Assembly: GCA_030015575.1 (NCBI GenBank)
Contig: JASDDO010000019.1
Span: 516,804,986 to 516,868,985, forward strand
DNA length: 64,000 nucleotides
Origin: Agapanthus africanus
Lineage: Eukaryota; Streptophyta; Magnoliopsida; Asparagales; Amaryllidaceae
Direction of reading: 5' to 3'
Below the pieces are notes generated by a model. It worked only from the letters and a program-made list of their open reading frames with translations. It had not been told where the DNA came from and did not search any database. The translations under genes and the position numbers were made by a program. Within the stretch, counting starts at the first letter, position 1. Each line of letters begins with the position of its first letter. Positions 46,247-59,139 of the stretch are shown here, piece after piece.

Positions 46247-46251
46247 GTACT

Positions 46252-49045
46252 GCGCTAGGGAACGTTGGTCCCGCTCCATCTTATAATTGTTATAAGACAG
46301 AGCAGGAAATAGGGGATTACCAGAATTCCCGTGCCGCCCAAATGAAAAAAGTGCATGCTGATGCATCTTCTTCGGGTGTGTTCATTACCGAGAACTGTTT
46401 CTCAGTATCCTTTACGTCCTGGGTATGAGATACCGAATCAGGATCTCGCAAATGTTATTTGTTACATGGGCTACAGAGAGGTAGAGAACTAAGAACGGGT
46501 GATAAATTTCAAGAGTTGGAAATGATGCAAGTGTTGCAGCCAAGTCTGTTGGCAGTTATCACCCTGTATTATCAGAATACATTGATTCTGAACGAATGTT
46601 ATTAGATACCGAACCTGATATACAACATCATATCAGTCTCTTTATTAGTAAAGAAGGATATAATTTTGTATTGTTGGATAATGTTTTGAACATTTTCTAT
46701 ATCAAGAGTTGATCGGTTCAGGCACGTTATCTAAAAGTATAGACGTTATAAATCAAACCACAGTTCTTAACATACAGAATACACACAAGAGGAAGAGTTC
46801 AGAAATGAACGAATCCTTCTTAAGGCTTTGTAGACTAGGTCATATCAATGCGACCCGAATAGCTGAAGTTACATAAAGATGCATATTTAAATTAGTTTGG
46901 ATTTACATCTTGTAAAACTTACCAGTCATGTCACAAAGATAAGATGACCACAGCTCCGTTTATTAGAAACAGAGAAAGAGTTAGTGAACTCTTGGGATTG
47001 ATACATGCTGATGTATAAAAGTCCCATGTCTACATATGCCAGGACCGGTTCTTTGTACTTCATTACATTCACTGATGATCTCTCAAGATTCAGACATATG
47101 TTCCTGTTGAAACACAAGTCCGAAACTTTTGAGATAATCACAGAATATAAGTTAGAAGTAGAGAACCAAAAACTGGGTATAAGTATTATATCCTTTGATG
47201 TGATCAAGGAGGAGAATACTTGAGCACGGAATTCCTGGACTGTTCTAAAGGAGAATGAGATTATCTCTCAGCATTACTCCTCCGAATACACCACAGCACG
47301 TCGGTGTATCGGGGCGGAGCAATCACACCCTATATAATATGGTGTGCTCTATGATGAGTACTACTGAGTAGCCTATTTTCTTTTGGGGTTATGCACTTGA
47401 GAAGTTGCATACCTATTGAATAGGGTTCCAACCAAATCAGATGCCTACCACTCCATATGTGATATGGTATGGGAAGAGCCCATCTCTTAAAGATGTTAAG
47501 ATTTAGGGTTGTCCGGCCTATGTCAAAAGCAAAATCCGGACAAGCTCGAGGCAAGGTCAATTCTATGGAAGTTTGTTGGATATCTCAAGCATTCGCAAGG
47601 GAATATCTTCTACCACACCGAGGAACAAAAGATGTTTTATTTCTCGGCATACCACTTTTTTTGAGAAAAAGGGAATTTCTTGTGAAGAAATTAGTGGTCA
47701 TGAGGTAGAACTGAAAGGAGTTCCAGCTATACAAACTGCAGCTGATGATTTGGTAAACCCGGAGGATTCAATAGTTACCAACGAACCTCAACCTCTCCGC
47801 CGATCTGGTAGGGTTCCTCATCCACCTGAGAGATACTTCGGTTTCTCTATGACAGTGGGAGAGAGGATTGCATCATGAGATGATGACCCAACTAGTTTCG
47901 AGCAGGCCATCAGGAGTGGGGACTCTATGAGAATGGCTGGATGCTTAGCGATCTGAGATGGAATTCTTATACACCAACAAAGTATGGACTTTGGTTGCTT
48001 TATCTGAAGGGTTAAATCCCCATCAGGAGCAAGTATATCTTGAGAAGATTACTTGGTGTATATGGAAAAGTTGAGACTTTCAAAACTATGCTTAAGTCCA
48101 TCCAGATCCTACTTGCCACGGCTACATACCATGACTACGATATCTGGCGGTTGGGTGTCATGACTGTTTTTCTAAATGATGATTTGGAAGAGAGCGTCTA
48201 TAAGTACACAGCCAGAGGGCTTCGTAGACAGTGGGAGCAGTGGAAACGTGAGCATGATGTTTTATGGGATAAATCAGGCATCGCGGAGTTGGAACGTCTG
48301 TTTTAATGTAGTAGTCAAAGAGTTTGACTTCATCAAAATGGTAGATAAACCTTGTATATACAAAAAGGTAGTAGGGAGTATGGTGGTGATCCTCGTATAG
48401 TACGTAGATGACATACTCTTAATAGGGAAGGAGTTTCCTATGCTACGCTCGGTCAATCTCCTCTTATCACAAAGATTCTCTATATAGGATCAAGGTGATA
48501 CCTCCTAAATCCTGGGTTATGGATCTATGGGGATAGGTCTAATTGGATGTTAGGATTCTCACTAGTTGTAGTGAGATGGTATCAATAGATCCTAAGGAGA
48601 ATCACTGGAAAGGTTCCAGGGTGATAAGGATGACTGAATGTCAGTCGCAGGCATTGTCTTTACCCTCAGTGGAGGGACGGTATGTTGGAAGAGTTCCAAG
48701 CTAGATACCGTGACTTACTAGATGATTAAAGGAAAGATACATCGTTACCAAGGATGCTACCAAAGATGCAGTCTGGATATATATAAGTTCATGAGATGAA
48801 TTTCGTTCCTACCATTGTGTGACAGTGGAGTTGTGGCATAGGCCTAGGAACCCCCATCCCATCTGTGATCCAGACATATTCTTAGGCAGTATCACGTGAT
48901 CATGGAGATGGTTGATCTCCAGGGAGATCGAGATTGGGAGAGTAGACACAGAGGACAACAACGCGAATCCACTCACAAAGGCCTATTTCCCAGTAGAGAC
49001 TTTTATGGGATGGTTGAGTATGAGATACTTCAACCACAGCTGATT
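46252..49045 (+). pseudogene. Decayed Copia pol of A3 (protease to RNase H)
   Basis: It joins to 36030. The frame near 46252-46428 leads into the protease site region (SSSGVFITENCFSVS), where the active site follows a TGA in place of tryptophan-valine. Pre-integrase is at 46770-46900. The integrase core at 47005-47223 reads RTGSLYFITFTDDLSRFRHMF and FEIITEYKLEVENQ. The linker at 47573-47878 ends PPERYFGFSMTVGERIAS. RT at 48040-48400 has SIQILLATATYHDYDIW, then QASRSWN and CIYKKVVG in other frames, with a decayed YVDD-type block (YVDDILL) near 48400. A deletion of about 70 bp relative to A2 removes the RT stretch where A2 and A4 carry a shared stop. The RNase H tail is near 48900-49045. Confidence 0.88.
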
Positions 49046-49082
49046 GTTGGGTATGCGATACCGCAACAGATAGCCCTAGTGC

Positions 49083-49093
49083 AAGTGGGAGAT
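49083..49093 (+). promoter_or_regulatory. Polypurine tract of A3
   Basis: AAGTGGGAGAT abuts the 3' LTR of A3 at 49094. Confidence 0.9.
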
Positions 49094-50961
49094 TGTTAGT
49101 TATATGTATGCCCTAGAGGCCATTACTATACATACGATGTATATTGTAGTGGATGCTTAAATATATATAGGGAGGACTTTCTTGCTCGACATGATAGTAT
49201 GCTATCTGGTTACTCTTTATCTTAACATGTACTCTGATTGTCTCAATATCATATGTTGATAAAGCCATTAGGATGAGTACTTGACTACCAGGACCATGAT
49301 GCAGATCATACTAGTGGGGACAGAGTAGTTGTCAAGTACATCCTTCAAATGTTCCTAGTCGTGGGAGTACCGAGACAGGGCATCGATACTCCAGAGTAGA
49401 CTAGCGTATGCGCTTCTTGACCCATATGATGGGCGATGGATGATCCCATATCCATTGGTGTTTGACATCAGAGAAGGTATACGGGAGCTCAGTGGAGACT
49501 GGGTACACTGGACGGACTCGCCGAGAACTCCCAGATGGTATTATACCTCACATCAGATGGCAGTTCTCTGGTGACACTGGTACAGGTTAGTCTGTAGACC
49601 CGGGATCGTCATAGTGTCTTGTGTGATTCCCATTGTGCTTTGATTTCCATCATACCACGTCCAAGAGGGCGTGCAAAACGGTGGATTTTGGGTACAGTCC
49701 TGAATCAAATGGAGGCAATGAGCGATAGGAGGGGTTTCATCTCTCCCGGTATAGGGAGTTGATGTTGCGCAGTGTTCGATTGGCTATAACTGGAAATCCC
49801 TGGCCAGAGTTGCTGAGATTTACTGGTAAGTGTTATCAGTGGTTTCTCGAACTGTTATGGACCTTATATCGACACGACTTATCAAGCTACTGGGGTCTGA
49901 CGTTTACCACCCCTAGGCGAGATATGCGACATATCAGACGAAGAGACCGGACTGTACGGGAGTGTTACTGGTTAGATTCACGGGAGAATGTACAGGCTTG
50001 CTTGTTGATCTTCTGATTGCTCAATACCTGGGTGGCTGTTATGTTTAGCTGACCGTTTGCAGCTTGTGGGTGTTTGATATGATCATCACCTACTGCCGGC
50101 GTATTGATGATTCTTTAGAGTCCTACACAGAGGTTTCCTGGCTCGGGCAAAACGGAGTAGGGGCACATATGTGATATGTGCGGGACCGAGAATAATACGT
50201 GTATGCGATACAGTATTAGGTTCTCGCGATATGAGATATCGGCCGGGTATATGTGATATAGCCGGGTCATCGGATCAAGTGTTGATTCGATGAACTGATA
50301 CAGATTATATTAGTCGGTTATTTGTGAAATAGCCGGATTATCGAATCAAGTGTTGATTCAATAATTTAATGTATAATTATATATTTGATATATTAAATTA
50401 CATTAACTAATATAAGCTCACTTAAAGATTCTTTTTTCTCACTCGGGTAATACATTGATATATATGTGATATATGTTAATTGTATTATTTTATTTTGTTA
50501 CAAAATATATTATATATGTGATATATAATATTGTAACAAGTTAAGGTTACAAATGCAACATGTTTTGTGGAGTTTAAACATGGTTAGGGTTTGGATTAGG
50601 GTTAAGCTTTCTTGAAGCTTCTAGAAGCTTTGTTTTTTGTTTTTATGCAAAGATATTTTGTAAAGATATTTTGCATAGATATTTCTTTAACCCAACCCAA
50701 CCCTTTACCATAATTATTTCTCTACAAGGGTTAAGTTTATATTCTTAACTCATGGTAGCAATTCTAACCTCACACTTGATTCATTATTCATCACAAATTG
50801 ATTTGCTTCTTCTTCTTCTTCCTTTTTGATGAAAAGCTTTCTAGCTTTTTTAAATGTGATGAAAATGAGTGAGAAATTGAAAACAAATGAGGGCTAAATT
50901 CCTACTTCATCATCCTCATCTATTCTAGCCGCTTATATTAGGGTGTTTTCTTTGTTAATAC
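49094..50961 (+). repeat. 3' LTR of A3, first part
   Basis: It starts TGTTAGTTATATG and is interrupted at 50961 by A4; the target AATAC is at 50957-50961. It continues at 61359. Confidence 0.94.
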
Positions 50962-53172
50962 TGTAGGGTTCCTAGGCACACTAATGAGGTCTCACAAGGC
51001 ATCAACCATGCCAATTTCAAAAATTTACGGTGCCGAGAAAACCTAATGCGATCGTTGACTAGAGTTTAGGCGATAACATATGCGAGCAAATGACTTTACT
51101 CTAAAAGTGAACAGAAATACAACCTTTGTAGATCCGGTCCTCCACCTCCATAGCTCCACGTTGACGTCCCTCCACTGCGATCATCGGATCCCGGACTCTA
51201 GTAATGGTTTCGTCGAAGAAATGATCGGACTAGATCGTCGACTTTGATGCCGAAGATGATCTACGTCGAGGCGACTCTAACTCGAGCTCCAACTTCACCA
51301 AGTCATGAAACTTGTGAAGAAAACACCCTATACTACTTGGCAAGTGGTAGAGGATGAAGAAATAGGAAGTGGTTTCACTTTAGAATTGGATTTCTCATCC
51401 TTTTTCTCATTTCACCATTGAAGCTACCAAACTTCTTTCTTCTTGAAGAAGAAGAAGAAGAAGATAATATGATAAGAATAATGGAAATGGAAAATAAAGT
51501 CATTCTTATCATTTTATCAACCATGGTTAAGTGGAGAGAATAAACCAAGGTTTAAGTGAATGGTTAGGGTTAAGGAAAGAAACAAAATGGTCAACCATTT
51601 CAAAGCTTCATGAAGCTTCAAAGAAAATCCAAAGTTAGCCACCATTTTATTTCTTTCTAAAATGGATAAATAAATAAATAAATGAATAAGCAAATAAAGC
51701 AAATGAAACCCTAACCATTAACTAACCATGGTTTAATTCAAACATACACCCAAGTTTGTATGTATCATCAAACATGATACAAACTTGTGCACAAAAATAT
51801 ATCACATGTACAATGTGCACAAACAAGTGAGAAAAATATCTTAAGTGAACCAATATTAGTTAATGTAAAGTGATATATCAAATATATAATTATAAATTAA
51901 ATCATTAAATCAACACTTGACTTAATGATCCGGTCATATCACATATAACCGACTAATATCAATCGTAACAACTTATCGAATCAACACTTGATCCGATAAC
52001 CCGGCTATATCGCATATAACCGATCAATGTCACAAATCGCGAGAATCGAATACAGTATCACATACTGGTATTATTCTCGGTCCCGCACATATCTCATATG
52101 CGCTCCTATTTCGCTTCGCTTGAGCCAGGAAACCTCTGTGTAGGACTCTAAAGACTCGTCAATACGCCGGCAGCAGGTGATGATCATATCAAACACCCAC
52201 AAGCCGCAAGCGGTCTGCTAAACGTAACGGCCACCCGGGTATTGAGCGATCAGAAGATCGACGAGCAAGCCCGCTCACACTCCTGTGAATCCAACCAATA
52301 ACACTTACCGCACAGTCCGGTCTGATCGTCTGATATGTCGCATATCTCGCCTAGGGGTGGTAAACGTCAGACCCCAGTAGCTCGATAAGTCGTGTCGATA
52401 TGAGGTCTATAGCAGTTCGAGAAACTATTGGTAACACTTACCAGTAAATCTCAGCAACCCTGGCCAGGGATTTCCGGTTATAGCCAATCGAACACAGCGC
52501 AACATCAACTCCCTATACCGGGAGAGACGAATCCCCTCCTATCGCTCATTGCCTCCATGTGATTCGGGACTGTACCCAAAAACCACCGTTTTGCACGCCC
52601 TCTTGGACGTGGTAAGGTGGAAATCAAAGCACAGTGGGAATCACACAAGACTCTATGACGATCTCGGGTCTACAGACTAACCTGTACCAGTGTCACCAGA
52701 GAACTGCCATCTGACGTAAGGTATAATACCATCTGGAAGTTCTCGGTGAGTCCGTCCAGTGTACCCAGTCTTCACTGAGCACCCGTATATCATCTCTGAT
52801 GTCAAACACCAATGGATATGGGATCATCCATCGCCCATCTGTATGGGTCGAGAAGGTATACGCCAGTCTACTCTGGTATATCGATGCCCCGTCTCGATAC
52901 ACCCACGACTAGGGACCTTGAAGGATGTACTTATGGACTACCATGTCCCCACTAGTATGATCCGCATCATAATCCAGGTAGTCAAGTACACATCCTAAGG
53001 GCTTTACCAACATGTAACAGAGAGACAATCAGTGTACACGTTAAGGTAAAGAGCAACCAGATAGCATACTATCATGTCGAGCAAGAAAGTCCTCCCTATA
53101 TATGTCCAAGCATCCACTACAATATACATCCTATGTATAGTAATGGCCTCTAGGGCATACATATAACTAACA
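50962..53172 (-). repeat. 3' LTR of A4
   Basis: 2211 bp; on the forward strand it begins TGTAGGGTTCC and ends TAACTAACA, next to the polypurine tract. A GAA run near 51445-51463 is shorter than in the other LTR. Confidence 0.95.
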
Positions 53173-53183
53173 ATCTCCCACTT
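53173..53183 (-). promoter_or_regulatory. Polypurine tract of A4
   Basis: The reverse strand reads AAGTGGGAGAT next to the LTR start. Confidence 0.9.
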
Positions 53184-53189
53184 GCACTT

Positions 53190-55982
53190 GGGCCATCTGA
53201 TAGCAGTGGTTGTAGTATCTCATACTCAACCATCCCATAAAAGTCTCTCTTTGGGAAAGGCCTTTGTGAGTGGATCCGCCGTGTTGTCCTTTGAGTCTAC
53301 TCTCCTAACCTCGATCACCCTGGAGATCAACCATCTCCATGATCAGGTGATACTGCCTTAGAATATGTCTGGATCACTGATGGGACGGGCGTTCCTAGGC
53401 ATAAGCCACAACTCCATTGTCACACAATGGGAGGAACTGAGTTCATCTCATGAACAAATATACATCCAGACTGCCTCTTTGGTAGCATCTTAAGTAGCGT
53501 TGTATCCAGCCTTTATTGTCTAGTATGCCACGGTATCTAGCTTGGAACTCTTCCAACATACCGTCTCTTTACTGAGGGTAAAGACAATGCCTGTGACTGA
53601 CTTTCAGTCGTCTTTATCACCCTGGAACCTTTCCAGTGATTCTCCCCAGGATCGATTGATACCATCTCACTACAACTAGTGAGAATCCTAACATCCATTT
53701 AGATCTATCTCATAGATCCAAAACCCACGATTTAGTAGGTATCACTTTGATCCTATGTGGAGAATCATTGTGATAAGTGGAGATTGATCGAGCATAGCAT
53801 AGGAAACTTCTTCCCTATCAAGAGTATGTCTTCCACGTACTCTACGAGGATCGCCACCATACTCCCTACTACCTTTTTGTATATACAAGGTTCATCTACC
53901 ATTTTGATGAAGTCAAACTCTTTGACTAGTACATCAAAACAGATGTTCTAACTCCGCGATGCCTGCTTTATCCTATAAAGCATCTTGTACACATTTCCGC
54001 TGCTCACACTGTTTACGAAGCCCTCTGGCTGTGTACTTATAGACGCCCTCTTCTAAAACATCATTTAGAAAAGCAGTCATGACACCCAACCGCCAGATAT
54101 CGTAGTCATGGTATGTAGCCGTGGCAAGTAGGATCTGGATGGACTTAATCATAGCCACTGGAAAAAGGTTTCATCATTATCCACGCCTGGTCAATGACGA
54201 AAACCTTTAACAAGTCTAGCTTTGAAAGTCTCAACTTTTCCATCTACACCAAGTAATCTTCTCAAGATATACTTGCTCCTGATGGGGATTTAACCCTTCA
54301 GATATAGCAACTAAAGTCCATACTTTGTTGGTGTATAAGGATTCCATCTCAGATCGCTAAGCATCCAGCCATTCTTACAGAGTCCCACTCCTGATGGCCT
54401 GCACGAAAATAGTTGGGTCATCATCTTATGATGCAATCCTCGCTCCCACTGTCATAGAGAAACCAAAGTATCTCTCAGGTGGGTAAGGAATCCTACTAGA
54501 TCGGCGGAGAGGCTGAGGTTCGTTGGTTACTATTGAATCCTTCGGTTCTACCAAATCATCTGCTGTAGTTTGTATAGCTGAAACACTTCCAGTTCTACAT
54601 AACTGACCTTGCATCGAGCTTGTCCGGATTTTGCTTTTAGACATAGGCCGGACAACCCCAAATCTTAACTAACTTAAGATATGGGCTCTTCCCTTTCCAT
54701 ATCACATATGAAGTGGTAGGCAACTGATTTGATCGGAACCCTATTCAATAGGTATGCAACTTCATAAGTGCATAACTCCCAAAAGAAAATAGGAAACTCA
54801 GTAGTGCTCATCATAGAGCGCACCATATCATATAGGGTGTGATTGCTCCGCCCCGATACAACGTTGTGCTGTGGTGTATTTGGAGGAGTAATACTGAGAG
54901 AGAATCTCATTCTCCTTTAGAATAATCCAAGAATTCCATGCACAAGTATTCTCCTCCCTGATCTCATCATAGGACATAATACTTATACCCGTATTTTGGT
55001 TCTCTACTTCTAACTTATATTCTGTGAATATCTCAAAAGGTTCAGACTTGTGTTTCAACAGGAACATAGGTCTGAATCTTGAAAGATCATCAAAGAATGT
55101 AATGAAGTATAAAGAACCAGTCCTGGCATGTGTAGACAGGGGACCTTAAATACATCATCATATATCAGTCCCAAGAGTTCACTAACTCTTTCTCTGTTTC
55201 CAATAAACGGAGCTACGGTCATCTTATCTTTGTGACATGACTGGCAAGTTTCATAAGATGTAAATTCAAACTAATTTAAATATGCATCTGAATGTAACTT
55301 CAGCCAGTCGGGTCGCATTGATATGACCTAGTCTACAATGCCTCAAGAAGGATTCGTTCATTTCTGAACTCTTCCTCTTGTGTGTGTTCTATATACTAAG
55401 AACCGTAGTTTGATTTAGAACATCAATGCTTTTAGATAACGTGCCTGAACCGATCAACTTTTGATATAGGAAATGTTCAAAACATTATCCAACAATACAA
55501 AATTTTATCTTTTCTTTACTAATAAAGAGACTGATATGATTTTGTATATCAGGTTCGGTATCTAATAACATTCGTTCAGAATCAATGTATTGGTAATACA
55601 GGGTGACAGTGACCAACAGACTTGGCTGCAACACTTGCCCCGTTTTCTGCCTCATGAAACTTATCACCCGTTCTCAGTTCTCTACCTTTCTGTAGCCTTA
55701 TGTAACATATTACATATTTGGGATCCTGATCCGGTATCAAATACCCAGGACGTAGAGAATAGAGAAATAGTTCTGTATAAAGAACACACCTGAAGATGAT
55801 GCATCAGCATGCACTTTCTTCGTTTGGGCGGCACGGGAATTCTGGTAATCCCCTATTTCTTGCTCGGTCTTATAACAATTATAAGTTGGAGCGGGACCAA
55901 CGTTCCCCAGCTCAGTATAACAAGCGGGTGCGGTCAATATATCCGTTTTATTATCTTAATTAAGGCGTGATATGGTCGCTAC
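53190..55982 (-). pseudogene. Decayed Copia pol of A4 (protease to RNase H)
   Basis: From right to left: the linker before the protease (55737-55937, with SRAAQTKKVHADASSSGVF), decayed protease and pre-integrase (to 55300), integrase core (54828-55150, with FLLKHKSEPFEIFTEYK and VENQ), the later integrase block with LLNRVPIKSVAYHF (54674-54910), the PPERYFGFSMTVGARIAS linker (54426-54644), RT (53973-54158, SIQILLATATYHDYDIW and TARGLRK), and the RNase H tail near 53270. A TGA at 54191-54193 and a TAA at 53490-53492 match stops of A2. No gag. Confidence 0.9.
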
Positions 55983-56413
55983 CTGGAGAAAGAGAGAAGA
56001 AAACACTCAGCGTGCGCTCTTGCAAGAATAGATTGGTTATTATTTTATCTAATCAGGATGGCTCCCACTGTTTTTATCAAATCCTCCTTCAAACCCTAAA
56101 AGGAAAGACTAGCCGGGATTAATTACACGCTACAAGTTCGCCAATCTTTCAGCCAGGCCAGTGTCGGTACTTTGAGGGAGGTTCCCCGTGCTTTCGCACG
56201 GACCTAATTAAAGTAAATCTCGTTTTCCCAGAGGCGTAACCCCGTTGACACCTTTCTAGACACCTACTTGATCGGCTAATTGTAATGTGTAAAACTCTCC
56301 CAGGAGTAACTCTTACTCGCAGCGGGTATCGGGATCCAACTATCTCATAGAAGGTATGCAATCTCATTGCAAATTTCAACACTTGAAATTCCCGATAATT
56401 TTGCCCCTAACAT

Positions 56414-56623
56414 CCTATGACCTTGACAAAGGCCAACAAACCATAGGATGCTAATCAAGTCCAACCCGTCATTTCCTGATTGAATTAAACCCACCCGCAC
56501 GACCCTTGACAAAGGCCAACAAGGTCGCACGACTACCCTAACCCAATCTGCATCATATGCATAAGCAGATAAGCACCAGACAGCTACCGCACACTACGCC
56601 TTGACAAAGGCCAACAAACGCAA
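56414..56623 (-). ncRNA. Three-hairpin module of A4 leader
   Basis: In transcript order: 56623-56594 (TTGCG/CGTAG with wobbles), about 56527-56500 (GACC/GGGTC) and 56447-56414 (perfect CCTATG/CATAGG). The apex is TTGGC-CTTT-GTCAA in all three, as in A3. Confidence 0.72.
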
Positions 56624-56756
56624 CACGAATACTAACTACTACTTATCTGAAATGACGGAGGGCTACGACAGGTTTTTCTGAAAACCTATTGCGTAATGAA
56701 CTTGATATCGTTGTAGAATCAAATGATTTTAAAATGGAGCGTTTTTTAGGCTTTTC

Positions 56757-57010
56757 TAGTTTTGCTAAAGGGGTCACTCCCGGTGAAGGGATCGTCGGCC
56801 CTTTCCTCGTCGAATGAGGTGCGGGATATATCATATATATCACTGTGCAAAGCAGAAACTATAGAAGCAATCAAAAGACAAGCCGAGGGTTGTAGCATCT
56901 GCTAGTTATTGCTAAAGGAGTCACTCCCGGTGAAGGGATCTCGGTCCTTTCCTCATCGAATAAGGTGCAGGATATATCATATATACCGCTGTGCAAAGCA
57001 AGAACTGTAG
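56757..57010 (-). repeat. Tandem leader repeat of A4 (two units)
   Basis: Units near 56757-56865 and 56899-57010 on the reverse strand, with the same block order as A2. Confidence 0.8.
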
Positions 57011-57467
57011 CTACCTGTTTTATTTAGAAATTCGATTCCACAACATCTTAGGTTTCTTTTTCTTTCATTAATCATATTAATGAAGTCCCATCATTTAAGT
57101 ACCTAAACATCACAGATAAATACGACGTACACTTATGCCATCCGCATTCGCCTCGATGTCCCCTCGTGCACCGTTAGGTTAGGTAACTAACGGCAGAGCA
57201 GGGCAGGGCTAGCACGGGTGTAAAACATAAGTAACGTCTATATAATATATCATATATACTATATACAGTATTTATCATAGAACATCACATGATCACATCA
57301 CAGATATCGCAGCAGAAGAAATATATGAAATATTGGATATCCTAGGACGTCCGTGTTTTCAATACGCGCCAGTATAAAACACGGATTCCACGGTCGCGAT
57401 GAATATCCAAACCCGCACCCCTAGACCCCTACGAGAGCAGCAAGCAACCCTACCAATTCTAGAGTTA

Positions 57468-57501
57468 GGAGACCCGGACTCGACTCCTCGAGTTGGTCTC
57501 C
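57468..57501 (-). ncRNA. GGAGACC/GGTCTCC leader hairpin of A4
   Basis: Perfect seven-base arms at 57468-57474 and 57495-57501. Confidence 0.58.
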
Positions 57502-58065
57502 CACTGGACTCCAGAACCCGGTTACTTGTGCTCCCCTCCTTGGGTTCCCCTCCTTGGGTCTATCCTAGTGCGGAAAAGTAAATAATATACAAACGGTGAC
57601 ATCTTCCGCAACCTGGAAGTGCCCCAATAAAAGAATATTACATACAAGTTTTTACATGAATGAAAATGAAAAACACTCATCTCACATAAAAAAAACCCCG
57701 GCTATTCAAACACGACGATCCAATATAACATATCCAGCAACACATAACATCACATGTCATCAACGTTAGTAAATATGCGCATTCCAATTGTCGTTGACAT
57801 ATAGCAACGAAACCGGCGATATCACATATTACACTTATGGTCGCAGAAAAGAAAGTGTAAAACTACAACAGTTGGAATCCGCAATCTCTTTAGACATCGC
57901 ATGCCTAATCAAATGAATTCCTTATACATCGCAAGCCTAACAATTATAAACCCCGCATTTTAGTCTCATTATCGAAAACTCTTTTCAATATCAAGTCGGG
58001 TAATTCAACAAGATTCCCGACATCCTGATCGAATGCTCATCGCAAACTTTAGTAGGCGGCCGCAC

Positions 58066-58169
58066 CCCCGACGCCGTCGACGAAGTGCACCAAGGCGGAA
58101 CACCGCTGCCGCGAGCACCTGAACGGATGCTTTCGGCGACGAGGTTCTCCTACAATCACTTGGTCGGGG
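58066..58169 (-). ncRNA. Long hairpin in A4 leader
   Basis: The outer clamp, AAGTG/CACTT-type and GAAC/GTTC-type stems are retained in reverse orientation, with substitutions relative to A2. Confidence 0.5.
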
Positions 58170-59125
58170 CTATGGAGTGAGGCTGTCTATTAAATTTACC
58201 CGGCGAGTATCCGCGTATGCTACGTGATTGCGACGGACTTTTGATCACATCAAAATTCCGTGGCAACCGATCAAGTGAGACTAAACCGCTAGATTTATAA
58301 CATCCATTCAGTTATCTCATAACTACTTGTGAATTCCAATTATTGTATCACATTCCAGATAAATAGAAAATGTTAAACTTTCCGATCGAACAACCAAACA
58401 CCCAAGTTTTCCCGAAACAGCTCAACACATGAAATAAGTTTAAAAACATCCAGTTCATGTCTCAGTACCAACGGTCCAGCCGTAAAAGGGTCAAGCCAAC
58501 GCCTCACATGTGGCACGCCGTACTGCCCCAAACCCGAAGGTTCAAAGGGCAGTTCAAGACGGTCACATAATCGAGTTAAGGTTTGTTGTCTTCTAGAGGG
58601 ACCATCGCGTTACTTGCACTACTTAGAACGTCATTAAACTACGGAAAAATCCAACAATTGGAAATTTCCCGGCAGGGGAAAAAGTGGATATTTATATCCG
58701 GTCAAACTTTTCAAAATTTTCCAAAATTATCCGGAAAAACACAGACGAAGTTAAACTTTCCAATCGAAACACGGAGTCCCCAATACAATCCAGAATACTC
58801 AACTCTTGAGTAGAAAATAAAAATACCCAGAAAATACAGGAATCAAAGTTAGGAATTACTGTGGAAACAGATCTGAAGGAAGCGACCGTACGGCCGCGGA
58901 ACCGCCGCACGAGCCATGCTCGTGCGGCGTTTCCGCGGCGCTTTGAACGATTTAGGGGTCCCGTTTTGTACAGTAATTCTTATAAAAGCCTGCTTATTTT
59001 TCTGCATATTTTTAATTCGCAAAAATCCCAGTTTTGAAAAAATGTACAGAGAGGATTGAAATCGGGGGATATCGGGTTCGATCGGGTTTCTAACATCGTC
59101 TACGCATCGCCTAAGGCTCTAGCTA

Positions 59126-59139
59126 GGCTCTGATACCAC
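59126..59139 (-). other. tRNA-Met primer binding site of A4
   Basis: The reverse strand reads GTGGTATCAGAGCC directly after the 5' LTR. Confidence 0.93.

Larger units (their letters stand above)
55983..59125 (-). other. Non-coding structured leader of A4
   Basis: 3.1 kb collinear with A2. The acceptor AG is at 55983-55984 after a pyrimidine tract, with CTATT where others have CTAAT. Then come the three-hairpin module (56414-56623), tandem units (56757-57010), the CGTTAG block (57169-57193), the GGAGACC hairpin (57468-57501) and the long hairpin (58066-58169). Just left of that hairpin's partner, a short duplication of CCTCCTTGGGT occurs near 57535-57558. Confidence 0.76.
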
